This document shows positions 33,351 through 43,590 of a stretch of 64,000 bases of DNA, piece by piece. Source of the stretch: Ceratotherium simum simum (Eukaryota > Chordata > Mammalia > Perissodactyla > Rhinocerotidae); contig NW_004454210.1 in the NCBI RefSeq assembly GCF_000283155.1, positions 7,482,747 through 7,546,746 on the forward strand, written 5' to 3'. A program made the translations under genes and the position numbers. The notes under the pieces were generated by a model, which saw only the letters and a list, made by a program, of their open reading frames with translations, had not been told where the DNA came from and did not search any database. Each line of letters opens with the position of its first letter. Positions within the stretch are counted from its first letter, which is position 1.

Positions 33351-33365
33351 AAGAAATGCAACATC

Positions 33366-33560
33366 GGGGCCAGCTCGGTGGCGCAGCAAAGTGCACATGC
33401 TCCACATCGGCAGCCCTGGGTTCACAGGTTCGGATCCCGGGTGCACACCGATGCACCGCTTGTCAAGCCATGCTTCGGCGGCGTCCCATATAAAGTAGAG
33501 GAAGATGGGCACAGATGTTAGCCCAGGGCCAATCTTCCTCAGCAAAAAAAAAAAAAAAAA
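33366..33560 (+). mobile_element. ERE SINE ('GAGGAAGATGGGCA' type), immediately downstream
   Basis: It begins directly after the target duplication of the preceding ERE. It has GGTTCGGATCCCGGG, TCAAGCCATGCTTCGGCGGCG, GAGGAAGATGGGCACAG and a poly(A) of about 17. The following sequence GGAACTGCGACATC is a diverged copy of AGAAATGCAACATC, so this element also used the same target. Confidence 0.95.
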
Positions 33561-33624
33561 GGAACTGCGACATCACCAACTCACCTGATAGCAGAGAGAA
33601 TGATGCTGTGTGGAAAATCAGAAT

Positions 33625-33775
33625 TAAAAGCGATCAAAGATAAAAATGTTCTGCAATGAGATAGTGGTGATGGTTGCACAACTTTGTGAGTAAACTAAAA
33701 ACCACTGAATTGTACACTTGAAAAGGGGTGAATTTTATGGCGTGTGAATTATAGCTCAATTTTTTTTTTGATGGG
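33625..33775 (+). mobile_element. L1 3' end, sense (first of two)
   Basis: GATAGTGGTGATGGTTGCACAAC, ACCACTGAATTGTACACTTG and GAATTTTATGGCGTGTGAATTATAGCTC is the canonical L1 3' terminus. Confidence 0.88.
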
Positions 33776-33784
33776 GAAAAATGT

Positions 33785-33930
33785 TTGGGAAGATTAGAAA
33801 CGTTCTGGAGATGGATGGTGGTGATGGTTACAGAACAATATGAATGTACTTAATGTCACCGAATTGTACACTTCTAAATGGTCAATTTTATGTTATATAC
33901 ATTTTACAATAAATGAGAAATTAAGGGGAA
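33785..33930 (+). mobile_element. L1 3' end, sense (second of two)
   Basis: AACGTTCTGGAGATGGATGG, GTGATGGTTACAGAACAATATGAATGTAC, CACCGAATTGTACACTTC and CAATTTTATGTTATATACATTTTAC repeat the same terminus, in the same orientation, straight after the first one. Confidence 0.88.
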
Positions 33931-35249
33931 AAATGCCACTATGGGGCTCTGCCCCATCTACACACAAAACCATGTGATGACTCAACCTTTATTTCAAGAG
34001 TTCTGTGGAAATAGCGGCTATGTATTACAGCTACAGCTGATTTAAGAGTGAAAGCAGGAAGTTGTGAAATTAATAAAATATAAGCTCATCATCACTAACC
34101 TCCCAAGATAACCACAGGAGAAGTAGAGATGGATGCCAACTATCTGTTGGGGCAAAATCCTAAAATTCTGGGTTGACCACAGTTGCACGTACCAATAGAA
34201 CCCACACCTGCTAAGGCACCCCCAGCTAGTGCTGAAGGCAGAGCATCTGGCCCTCAAAAGACCCCTTTTACCTCATCTCAAATGAGCACAGCAGGGGCCA
34301 CACACCAGAGCCTAAAAACCTGGAGGATTGAGCAGCAAGTGTGCAAGACAAAGAACAGGCTTGCAAGAGACGGGTCCTGGGTCTTCCTTCCGGAAGCAGA
34401 GGACCCACTCCCTGCTGTTCCCTCTTCTGAGGGTCCACACAGCCAGCCTCTGAACTGTCCCTACAGCCAAGTGAAGACATGGAGTCTCATTCCCAGCATT
34501 AAAACAGCAGAGTTCCCTCTGTCCAGCTTGTACATCCACCTGCTGTGAGCTCCCTACCACAGTGACAGCTAAGGTGAGAATGCAAAACACTCGCCAAAGA
34601 GACCACAACGCTCAGTTCCCCAAACACCTGAAGATAAAACTTTTTTAATAAATAGGTTAACTAAGACCAGAGCTCTCTATTCAAAGTGATCTGTTGGGCA
34701 ATAAATCTTCTCTAGGAACTCTATTTAGCTCGATTTCTGAAACATTCTAAACAACAGGAAGGAGTGTCGCCAGGCCCCACTGTCTGATGGGGTCCATGAA
34801 TAGTAGTTAGCCTCTGCTCCAAAGCTACAAAAGGTTAGCCTCCCAAGCATCAACCACGGGCTGAACTGCCAGCACCTCCTCAAGGAAAATCTTACCAGGG
34901 AAATTGCCCAGAAACTCCTATCAACAGAACAGATGACCAAGCTCAGGGCCTCCTGCATTCTTTTGAGGCAGTGAAATGTTTATATTGAGTCTTACATTTC
35001 ACAAGTTACTCGGTGGTCATTTCTCATGTCGTCCACTAATCTGGCTATACTCTGTTTGTTGATACCTGACTGGGGCAGACAAGCCAGTCAATTTTGTCCT
35101 GCCCTGGCCCCTTTCTCAGAGAGTCAGTATGATGCTCACTCCCAGAAATATGGGATTTTGACACAGAGACCCTAGATAGTCACTGTTTGAAGTTTTGCGC
35201 TTTTTATTATTAAACGTTTATCTCAATTTAGGGTCATCATTCGCATTTA
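33931..35249. other. No gene recognised
   Basis: About 1.3 kb of unique DNA. The 121-codon frame at 34,183-34,548 overlaps antisense frames of 70 and 98 codons and shows no domain. Confidence 0.5.
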
Positions 35250-35376
35250 TTGAGATGATTTTACACCCTGGTTTTTTCATATCTAGTATATTAGCCATCC
35301 CCCCAGCTTTGTGTCATCCAAATAGCCGATCAACACGTCTCTTCAACCAAGTCACTAATAAAAATGTCCACTGTAG
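35250..35376 (-). mobile_element. CR1/L3-type LINE reverse-transcriptase fragment, antisense
   Basis: On the minus strand 35,300-35,367 reads as a decayed 'FISDLVEE...DDTKLG' motif, the region around the (F/Y)xDD active site of CR1/L3 reverse transcriptases. The plus strand phrase AGCTTTGTGTCATCCAAATAG and CAAGTCACTAATAAAAATG is characteristic. The ERE that follows splits or ends it. Confidence 0.65.
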
Positions 35377-35634
35377 GGGCCAGCCCTGTGGCGTAGTGGT
35401 TAAGTTCACATGTTCTGCTTCAGCAGCCTGGGCTTCACCGGTTTGGATCCTGGGCACAGACCTACACACCACTCATCAAGCCATGCTGAGGCGGCATCCC
35501 ACATAGAGCAACTAGAAGGACGTACAACTAGGACATACAACTATGCCCTGGGGCCATGGGGAGAAAAAAGGGAAAAAGGAGGAAGATTGGCAACGGATGT
35601 TAGCTCAGGGCCAATCTTCCTCAAAAAAAAAAAA
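35377..35634 (+). mobile_element. ERE SINE, composite tail, sense
   Basis: The head GGGCCAGCCCTGTGGCGTAG is followed by GGTTTGGATCCTGGGC, then both CAACTAGAAGGACGTACAAC and, further on, GAGGAAGATTGGCAACGGATG before poly(A). The flanking AAAATGTCCACTGTAG and AAAATGTTGACTATAG are target duplications with three mismatches, so it is an older copy. Confidence 0.93.
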
Positions 35635-35784
35635 AATGTTGACTATAGTGGTTAAAAAAGAAAAAAAAAGTCATAAAGCAGCAGCAGATTAAATGTAAAC
35701 AAGTTTTAGGAATAATTTATTTTACTTATATGATTCTTTTTATGTATGCATAAGAGTTATGCACGTTTAAAAATGTACGTCTCA

Positions 35785-36005
35785 GGGCCATCCCCGTGGC
35801 TTAGTGGTTAAGTGCGCGCACTCCACTGCTGGCGGCCCAGGGTTCGGATCCCGGGCACACACCGACGCACCGCTTCTCCAGCCATGCTGAGGCCGCATCC
35901 CACATACAGCAACTAGAAGGATGTGCAGCTATGACATACAACTATCTACTGGGGCTTTGGGGGAAAAAAATAAATAAATAAAATCTTTAAAAAAGAATAA
36001 AAAAT
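35785..36005 (+). mobile_element. ERE SINE, sense, perfect 16-bp target duplication
   Basis: GGGCCATCCCCGTGGC, AAGTGCGCGCACTCCACTGC, GGTTCGGATCCCGGGC, CAACTAGAAGGATGTGC and CTGGGGCTTTGGGGG precede an A-rich tail. AAAAATGTACGTCTCA is identical at 35,769-35,784 and 36,006-36,021. Little divergence and an intact B box suggest a young copy. Confidence 0.97.
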
Positions 36006-36214
36006 AAAAATGTACGTCTCAAAAAGTTCTTTTAATAAGCATAAAAGACCCTTAGTGATAAAAAAAAGTGTGAGATCATTTAGTTAGCAGCACTTTTGTT
36101 TCTTTTTATTGGTACAAAATAATGGTATGTCTTGCAATCGATCATGTCTTAGACTCAATGTAATTCAGTAGGAGTTTCCCAGGCAGGATACGTGGGGAGG
36201 AGCACCTGAAGTAG

Positions 36215-36720
36215 AGAAGGATGAGTGTGCAAAGGCATGACCTAAAGAGAGTGTGACTATCCAGGGGATTGCAAGGTCGCTGCGTAGGCGACATGGTGAG
36301 AAGTAGATGAGAGTGGGAATATAGGAGAGAACCAGACAGTGGATCCCTTACCACGAAATGAGGGCTTGAATCAGCAATGAAAAGGGAATTGGGAATTTTT
36401 GAGTAGGAGAGTGATGAGTTAAGATAGATGTTTTTAAGAGACCACTCAGGCAGTCTTCTATGTGGGCAATGAATGGAGGAGGCTCAAACTGAATGCAGAC
36501 TATTGCAGTGCTCTAGGATCTGGACTCTGGGTGACATGTGATGGCGATTGAAGTCAAGGCAGTGACAACTGCAGTGCAGAAAGAGCAACTCATTAGAATT
36601 GTCAGAAGTAAGGGACCAGTTAAAAATGGGAGGTGAGAATCGGGAGTTAGAGATGACTGAAGCTTTCTAGCTAGAGTTAGAAATGGTGTGGCCTTTAGCC
36701 AAAAAGGCATCCTGACCAGA
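36215..36720 (-). mobile_element. L2 LINE, antisense
   Basis: GAGTAGGAGAGTGATGAGTTAAG, ATGTTTTTAAGAGACCACTC, TGAATGCAGACTATTGCAGTGC and the following purine-rich sequence track the antisense L2 coding end, where 'gagtgacatgatc...ttttaaaagatcactctggctgc' is expected. Confidence 0.6.
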
Positions 36721-37270
36721 AGTCAGTGCTCTCCCTCTTGAGACTGGACTTGGTCATGTCTTGTCCTAAGACTTGAGAGCTCACACTTACTTTGGGGCCT
36801 GCTGGCATCTGTACACTGATCACAGAGGGCTGGGGCCACCATTAGGACCTCAGTCAACTCTTTGAAGCTCCATTTATACTCCAGAAATTGTCCAGATGGA
36901 AGGAGGGGCATGAGCTCCTCACCTTTGCCCATCAGACACAGCACTCCAGGCTTTTTGGAAATCTGTATTCAGGGCTGACTTAGGTTGAAATTTGAGTCAA
37001 ATATTTTCATGATCCCTTGTTGCCAATTTGCCATTCAGCCCTGAAGATTCTTTTCTGGTCAAATTTCCACCACTTCAAGATGAGCACTTTATTTCTTCAG
37101 GACCAAAAACAGCTCTCAGACTCACGGTTGCTGACTCCAGGAGATGGATTAGAAGAGAGCATAGGGCTTGGCTGCTTGCTGACACGCACGTTCCATCCTC
37201 CAGGAGAAGAAGGCTCCTCTCACTTCCAAACCAAGCAATGGTGAGTTTGGAAGGTCTGAGAGGATTAGAG
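36721..37270. other. No gene recognised
   Basis: Unique DNA with overlapping short frames on both strands. No named repeat. Confidence 0.5.
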
Positions 37271-37274
37271 ACAG

Positions 37275-37515
37275 ACAGCATAATAATGAAGAGTTTGGAT
37301 TTGAGAGTCTAAGAGATCTAAGTCTCTGTTCTGCAGTTCACTAGCTGTGTGCCCTGGGGCCATCAATTTAATCTCTGAGCCTCAGTTTGTCTGTGAAACG
37401 AGGAGAGGAATAATACTCACTTCACAGGGGTTCTTGTGAAGATTAAAGAAGATAACACATGTAAACTGCTTAGCACAGTGCATGACACATTATAAACACA
37501 AGATAATGTGTAATA
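37275..37515 (+). mobile_element. MIR SINE, sense
   Basis: TTCTGCAGTTCACTAGCTGTGTGCCCTGGGG, TCTCTGAGCCTCAGTTTGTC, TGAAGATTAAAGAAGATAACAC and GCTTAGCACAGTGCATGACAC give the complete MIR order. Confidence 0.88.
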
Positions 37516-37800
37516 AGATTGTGGATGAGTTGAAAGTGGGTAGAGTTTGACAAGCTTCTCTAGCTCCCCAACAGCAAGGGCAGCCAGAAGGATATGGATT
37601 AAGCAGTGTTTTTCAAACATTTGAGCACAATCCCCATAAGAAATACTTTTATATTGTTATCCAGAGCACAAAAAAGGATATATGACCAAAACAACACAAG
37701 TTTTACCAAACAATAATTACCTTTAGTACGTGCAACATGGGATACATTCTGAGACTTTCAATACATTAGTCTATTTTGATTCATTTATTTATTTACTTTT

Positions 37801-37995
37801 TTCTTTTTGTGGTGAGGAAGATTGGCCCTGAGCTAACATCTGTGCCAATCTCCCTCTATTTTTTGTATATGGGATGCCACCACAGTGTAGCTTGATGAGC
37901 GGTGTGTAGGTCCACACCTGGGATCCAAACCCGCAAACCCCAGGCCACAGACATGGAGTGTGCGAGCTTAACCACTAGGCCACAGGGCTGGCCCC
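37801..37995 (-). mobile_element. ERE SINE, antisense, exact 15-bp target duplication
   Basis: In plus-strand order: T-rich start, GAGGAAGATTGGCCCTGAGC, the tRNA part GGGATCCAAACCCGC and TTAACCACTAGGCC, and the head ACAGGGCTGGCCCC. TATTTATTTACTTTT is identical at 37,786-37,800 and 37,996-38,010. Confidence 0.96.
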
Positions 37996-38081
37996 TATTT
38001 ATTTACTTTTGAAAGTTTTCAAACTTTCAGAACTTTCAGAAAAGTAGAAAAAATGATGCAAAAACACTCTTCATCTAGAGC

Positions 38082-38299
38082 AGAGTTTCTTAACCTCAGC
38101 AATATTGACATTTGGGGCCATATAATTCTTTGTTGTGGGGGCTGTCCTGTGCATTGTAGGATGTTTATTAGCATCCTTGGCATCCACCCACTAGATGCCA
38201 TTAGCATCCCACACACATCCATTTGTGACAACCAAAATTATCTCCAGATACTGCCGAATGTCCCCTGGTGGGCAAAATCATTCCCACTGAGAACCACTG
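38082..38299 (-). mobile_element. MER5A (hAT-Charlie), antisense, with traces of its 8-bp duplication
   Basis: CAGAGTTTCTTAACCTCAGC, CATTTGGGGCCATATAATTC, GTAGGATGTTTATTAGCATCC and ACTGAGAACCACTG give the full antisense element. The left 8-mer ATCTAGAG and right 8-mer ACCTAGAC agree at six of eight positions. Confidence 0.94.
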
Positions 38300-38360
38300 A
38301 CCTAGACCTCCCAAGAGTTAACATTGTGTCATAGTACTTTATCTTTCCTTCAATACATGC

Positions 38361-38401
38361 TCGTGCGTGCACACACGCACATGCACACACACACACACAC
38401 A
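38361..38401 (+). repeat. CA dinucleotide repeat, compound
   Basis: TCGTGCGTGCACACACGC followed by about nine CA units ending before AGAGACA. The mixed TG/CA start makes a short Z-DNA-prone purine-pyrimidine run. Confidence 0.9.
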
Positions 38402-38763
38402 GAGACATATTTTTTGCCTGAGCTATTTGAGAGTAAATTACAGACATCATGACCCTTCACAACTAAATAGTTCAGCATGCACCTCCTAAGAATAAAGACG
38501 TTCTCTTATATAACCACAATTCCATATTGTACCTAACACATTAAAATTAATTCAATAATTTCTTTTCTCCTTCTGCCATGTTGTTTGTAATTCACTAAAT
38601 TGGTTTCATGCTCCATTTATGGGTCATGACCTACAGTTTGAAGATTATAGAAAGAGGATTAGAGAAGTGAATATAACTGTCTTCTCCTAAAGATCTTTAA
38701 AAACAGAAGCTGAACTTTGCCAGCAGAAAAGGTGCACATGATGTCACAGAGCCAAGTCTGTAT

Positions 38764-39000
38764 TTACAGGAGTTTTACCGACGCACTGCTGTTTTTCCCT
38801 CCCTGAGGGCTTCCACCTCACAGAGCACACCCCCGTCACTCCCATGGCAGCACTGGGAGCCGACGACCCAGCCAGCCCCACCCTGCCGGGGACCCAGGAG
38901 CTCTCCCAGGCGCCGATGGTGTGTGCCCTGGCCTGTCTGCCCAGGGTTGGCGGGGCCTATGGAGCTGGGCGCACAGCGACCTGACCACATCACAGGCCTG
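38764..39000. promoter_or_regulatory. Small CpG-rich cluster of uncertain role
   Basis: I count about eleven CpGs in some 230 bp, in a window where CpGs are scarce outside SINEs. The stretch is GC-rich unique DNA with GCGCCG and GGCGGGGCC (GC-box-like) sequences. It is short and no TATA, CCAAT or exon feature is visible, so the call is tentative. Confidence 0.3.
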
Positions 39001-39984
39001 GGCTCAGAGTTCAGGCTCAGGCAGGCTGCCCACCCCTTCACTGTTTGCTAAGCTCCTTTCCTTTACCTGCACTGGCTCCAGGAAAGTGGTTACAAGTCAG
39101 TCCAAAAACTGCCAACAGACAAGCGCTGAGACACATGAAAAGTGTGTGAGTCACTGGCCGTCTTTGATTCTCCTGACCTTATAAATCTGGCCTCTGAATC
39201 CAGCATCAGGATCCAAAGAGCAGCGAAACTTGAAAACTAACGCTACAAAACATGCAGGGAGAACCTGCCGCCACAGCCCCCTGCGTAATCTCCCAGGAGG
39301 TCTGGAAAGATCAGTGAGGGGCAAGAGTAAAGGAGATCTTCTCACACAGGCCCTGGCTAGCACCTTCCGTTATCCTGGCAAGGAGGCTCCTTGTGTGTTT
39401 GTTCTCACTTTTGTGTTCTTATAAAGGCTTGAAACCTGTGCAGGCCAGGCTTCCCTGAAAGTCAAGAGTTTCTCTAGCTTGAAGATTAGAAGTAGGGGAG
39501 TCAGATCAGCTCTGGTATTTGAGGAGAAAGAAGAATTGACTACAGCCTGAACAGCCAAGGAGAAGACTCCACTGGAACTGACTGTTACCTCCAGGAGGCA
39601 GTTGCTATGGCAACAGCCCATCACTCCTAAGAAGACCCCAGAATACAGGTTCTGCACCTCTAAGCCAAGAGGGTCGGAGAGACGTGCTCCCTGACAGGGA
39701 GCAAGATTCAGACAGGGAAGTTCAGTGATGGGGCCACAAAAAGAAATGAATTATCCCGGAAACAAAGAAATGCCATCTTTGTGGCATCCCCTATGCTGTT
39801 CCAGTGAATCAACATGATAAAGACATTTCCAAAGCAGGCAATGCAGCAAGGACAGTGATCAGATGCAGCTACGGGCAGGAGTGCCACAAATACTCACTGA
39901 TGACAAACTGCTCTCACCTACTATTATGCCCCTAGTGTCTCCAAGGTGGATATTGCGACCCAAAATTCTCTCATTTATTTAGTT
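39001..39984. other. No gene recognised
   Basis: Unique DNA flanking the CpG cluster. Short open frames occur on both strands without domains. Confidence 0.45.
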
Positions 39985-40115
39985 TCTATCTGTCTTCCCC
40001 ACTGGATTATAGGGACATGAGAGTCTTGTCTATTTTGCTCACCATCAAATCCTCACTTCTGAGAACGATGCCCAGAACATAAGCAGCACTCAAAAGATAT
40101 TTGAACAATGAGTGA
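39985..40115 (+). mobile_element. L2 3' end, sense
   Basis: CTATCTGTCTTCCCCACTGGATTATAGGGACATGAGAGTC...CCAGAACATAAGCAGCACTC...ATATTTGAACAATGAGTGAG follows the terminal L2 order with its stop-summary phrase and tail. Confidence 0.7.
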
Positions 40116-40164
40116 GGGAGTGAGCAAGCCAGCGAGCAAGTAAACACGGTCTTTCCTCACCTAT

Positions 40165-40305
40165 AGCAAGTTAAGTACGATTCACCCCACTTAACAGAGG
40201 AAGAAAGTAAAGCACAGAGACATCAAGTTCACCCAGCTAGTCAGTGGTCAGCCTGGGCCTTAAATCCAGAACTCTTGACTCCAATTCCCACGTTGCCTAA
40301 AACCA
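40165..40305 (-). mobile_element. MIR SINE, antisense
   Basis: CCACTTAACAGAGGAAGAAAGTAAAGCACAGAG, TCACCCAGCTAGTCAGTGG, and CCAGAACTCTTGACTCC follow the antisense MIR order. Confidence 0.75.
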
Positions 40306-41409
40306 ATAGAGACACAAAATCACCTTTATCACTTACTTCTCTCATCCACCTGGCTCCTACAGTTTGGCAGGACTCACAGGACAATCCCAAGGATGATGGC
40401 TTTTCTTTCACCAGCTTGAGTCTAAAATCAACAGGACACTTTATCAAACTGTGGGGAACTTTCTTTGCTCCTTTCTCTTAAAGACACCCCACAGTGAGCC
40501 CAGGGCCTGCCTGAGAACGATTCAGCTTTGTCTTCAGCATCCCCATCCACAGAGATGGGCACTTAGCACCTGTGAATGCTGAAGATGCCCACCCAGAAGC
40601 TGGCACCCAGGTTGGTGACAATCTTCTACATTCAGAATAGTGGAGCTGGTTGGTGCTGGAGGAGATTAACTAAATAAGGATTGAATTTTAAAAGGCCCAG
40701 AGGGATAAAGTGACTCAAAAAACGGTATAAGCAAATTGGCCAGGGAGAACTACCTGGACGTGTAGTTAAAGGGAAAGCAAAAAGGAAAGAAGGAAGGGAG
40801 AGAGGGAAGGAAAGAAGGGAAGGAGGAGGGAGGGAGAGAGGGAAGGCAGGAGGGAGGGATCTCAGAGAGAAGGGAAAAATATCCTGTGGTGTTTCAGGCA
40901 TTCAGATTAGTACATGAGAGAAGAATCATTTAGGGACATTTAGGGACATGGGGACCTTCTAGAGCCTTTCTCACTACTGGCACACGTGATCATTCCCCTG
41001 CCTCCCCGCATCCAGCTATGACTTCATGTCAGTTGATCCTACTCCATCTCTTTTAAAAGCATTGAAGACAGTGCTGATTTATCATCACAGAACCCAAGTC
41101 TCAGTTATCACAAGGATGTTGCACAAGAACAAGTTGAGAACAGAACTAAAGTCTGCTCCTTTCCTCGAAATCCCTAAAATTTGGTAGTCACATACACACA
41201 GGCACACACTTTGCTCCCACAACCCCATTCCTGCCACAGCCACTAGCAATTCCCAAAGCCCAGCCTAGAGTCACCTGCAAGTGGGGATCCCTGGGGATTC
41301 AATACAACCTGAGGTGTCTGTCCACCTGCAGCTGAGCCTAGTGCTGTTCTGGGCACCCCCACCAGACAGAGAGATGGAGAAGGGCATCCTCTGTTAAAGT
41401 CGTCTGTCC
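40306..41409. other. No gene recognised; holds a purine microsatellite
   Basis: Unique DNA apart from the GGAA/GGGA tract at 40,771-40,859 and a small tandem ATTTAGGGAC repeat near 40,930. Confidence 0.5.
40771..40859 (+). repeat. GGAA/GGGA purine microsatellite
   Basis: An all-purine run of GGAAA, GGAA, GGGA and GAGA units. It is impure, so probably older than the GGAA run at 52.6 kb. Confidence 0.9.
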
Positions 41410-41575
41410 CAGGCCCTGACTGGTGCTTTACAAACAGTATTTAATCTTCCCAACAATCCTGCAAACAGATGAGGAAATTAAAGCTCAGAAAGACAAAGTA
41501 CTTTACTGCGTACACAGCTAAAAACCTGACTCTGAAACTATTGCTCTTTTCATTAAACCAAACTCCCAACTCATA
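41410..41575 (-). mobile_element. MIR SINE, antisense
   Basis: CAACAATCCTGCAAACAGATGAGGAAATTAAAGCTCAGAAAG and GTACACAGCTAAAAACCTGACTC follow the antisense MIR order. Confidence 0.75.
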
Positions 41576-43134
41576 GTTCTAATTTATTTCAACCTGAAAA
41601 TACATAGCTTTCTATTCTCCAAAATAAAATGGACTATATTTACTTTAGAGTAGAAAATGAAAACTTTTTAAAAAAATGAATCACATATAATATTAAAATT
41701 GCAAATTAGGGTGAAAAGGCAAGAGTAAATGCTAATATTTTTATCTCAATGTAAAGTGGACCCACATTGACAAAAGACTGAATACTTCATCATAGTCTCA
41801 GGAAGAGCCAGAACGTTATTCTTTAGCAAATCTGGCCACGTCCCTGGCTCTCAGCAGAGAGAGCAGGCCGGTGTAGAAATAGGTCCTCCAAGGTTTATAA
41901 CTGCAGCCTCCCCACACCAGGCTGTGACTTCATGAGGCAAAGCATGGCAGAAGGAACCTCTGCTTTGCAAAGATTGACCTTTCTCATTACAAACTAGAGA
42001 AGATTCCAGATTTCCCTCCATATGGAAAGCATTCTTATATTCCGGTATGCTGTTCTGAGTAGAAGAAGGAAAAGGCTCAGGGTTAGGGCCCACGTACTAG
42101 ATTTAGATATAACTCAGGGAACATACACGGATGGACTCATCTGTCTCACTCATTAAAAATAAAAAGTCACTGGCCATTGGTCCAAGAGATTCTTAGCAAT
42201 AAGGGCAGGACCACACAGTGGATTTTTCACTAAGTGGTCCCAGAACTCGCTGAGGGGTGATCAGGGCTAAAAGATGCTCTCATTTTACTGAAATGTACCC
42301 AAGCCTGAGGGAGACACCAGAATGCAAATATATTAAGTTACAAAAAGAAACACAACGCCACATGGGCCCAAATCACCCAAGTCAGCATGATCTGCATTAT
42401 TCACTCTCTACACCAGCTCCTTGGGAAGCCAAATCCTAACCTGCAGCTACTTTTATCTGCCATGAGCCATCCAGGTCACAAAGACCGGAAACGCTCAAAA
42501 TCTCAATGATCAGCACTTTCATTGTAGGAGACCCAGGTGTGAAACCGAATTGCAGCAGAACATGGCTTGGATGTGTCATCAGGGCAAAGGTGATTTAATG
42601 AATCAAAAGTTTAACGGCCTCAGCCTGGGAAGAGCCTGCTCACTCAGAGCCGTCTTGCCAAGGAGACTGGCAATTGCTTTCCCTTCCATTCCTGCAGTGC
42701 TATGGAAGCCAGAACTTAGTGAAACTCCTCTCCCTGGGCGGGCGAGGACGACACCACTGGCATTTCTCTTCTCCTATAGCTAACCAATCCTGCTTTAAGG
42801 ACCGCTCTTTCTTCAGATGCATCAGCTCATTTGCTCAGGCTGCACTGATCAGGTCCTATTCGCCTGACAGCCCTCTTGTCTCTCTCTTTCTAGTAGCTTG
42901 TTTGTCTTACTCTCACCCAACATCGTGGCTCCCACAGAGACAGTTTAACTTCCTAAATTCAGGGTTCAGTTTAGCCCCTCAAGTACTGATAAGTGTATTC
43001 TCACATAAAATAAGAATCTGAAGCAATTTTTGGTAGATGCATTTTGGACTTGATCTACCCAGATAATCCAAGAAAAATTTCTGCAGTTTACCACCTCGGC
43101 TAGGAAGTTTCTTTAATGAAATTCTTCAGCACTG
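41576..43134. other. No gene recognised
   Basis: About 1.5 kb of unique, fairly AT-rich DNA. A plus-strand frame of 115 codons at 42,674-43,021 overlaps another of 77 codons and shows no domain. Confidence 0.5.
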
Positions 43135-43590
43135 TATTAATTAAGATTCAGGTTTGGCTGCTTTAAAAGAGACCCAAACCAATCATGGTTTAGACAAGAT
43201 AGAATGTAATTTCCCTTTCACATAACAGTGAATCTAAGCAATCTAGGCTGAGACCATAGTGCCCAGGTTTGAGACCCAGGCACTTTCTATTTTGTTGCTC
43301 TGCCATCCATAGGCATAGTCTTTATCTGCATGGTCTCGATGCCTCATGGTAATGTCCACGCTCTGTCACTAGAGGCAGGATAGAAGATGAGGGAAGTTCA
43401 AGGTAAGCTTCCTCCCTTTAAAAGCATGACCTGGAAGTTGCACACATCACTTCTGCTCACCCCATGGCCAGAACTTAGTCCATATCCTTCTTGCCGGGGC
43501 AGATTGGTCTTGCAATAGTCTTTAGCTGGGCAGCCTATGCTCAGCTGAAAATTCTATTTCTATGTAAAAATGTAAGACTAGATATTATCT
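43135..43590 (+). mobile_element. Interspersed repeat, family not assigned
   Basis: AGATTCAGGTTTGGCTGCTTT, GGTTTAGACAAGATAGAATG, TTGTTGCTCTGCCATCCATAGG, and CACCCCATGGCCAGAACTTAGTCC resemble a common placental repeat whose layout parallels 49,310-49,720 and 61,990-62,470. I could not fix its class. Confidence 0.5.

Larger units (their letters stand above)
38011..38565 (-). mobile_element. Old L1-like piece, antisense, interrupted
   Basis: GAGTTAACATTGTGTCATAG, GAGCTATTTGAGAGTAAATTACAGACATCATGACCC and TTCAGCATGCACCTCCTAAGAATAAAG follow an old L1 antisense order. A MER5A interrupts it and a CA repeat has grown in it. Confidence 0.45.
37603..38650 (+). mobile_element. hAT-type element, split by later insertions
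   Basis: The left part (37,603-37,785) has TGTTTTTCAAACATTTGAGC, ATTGTTATCCAGAGCAC and CAATAATTACCTTTAGTACG. The right part (38,585-38,650) has CTAAATTGGTTTCATGCTCC, TTATGGGTCATGACCTACAGTTTG. Together they look like the two ends of one old hAT-type element with an ERE, an L1-like piece and a MER5A in between. The exact family is not assigned. Confidence 0.6.
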
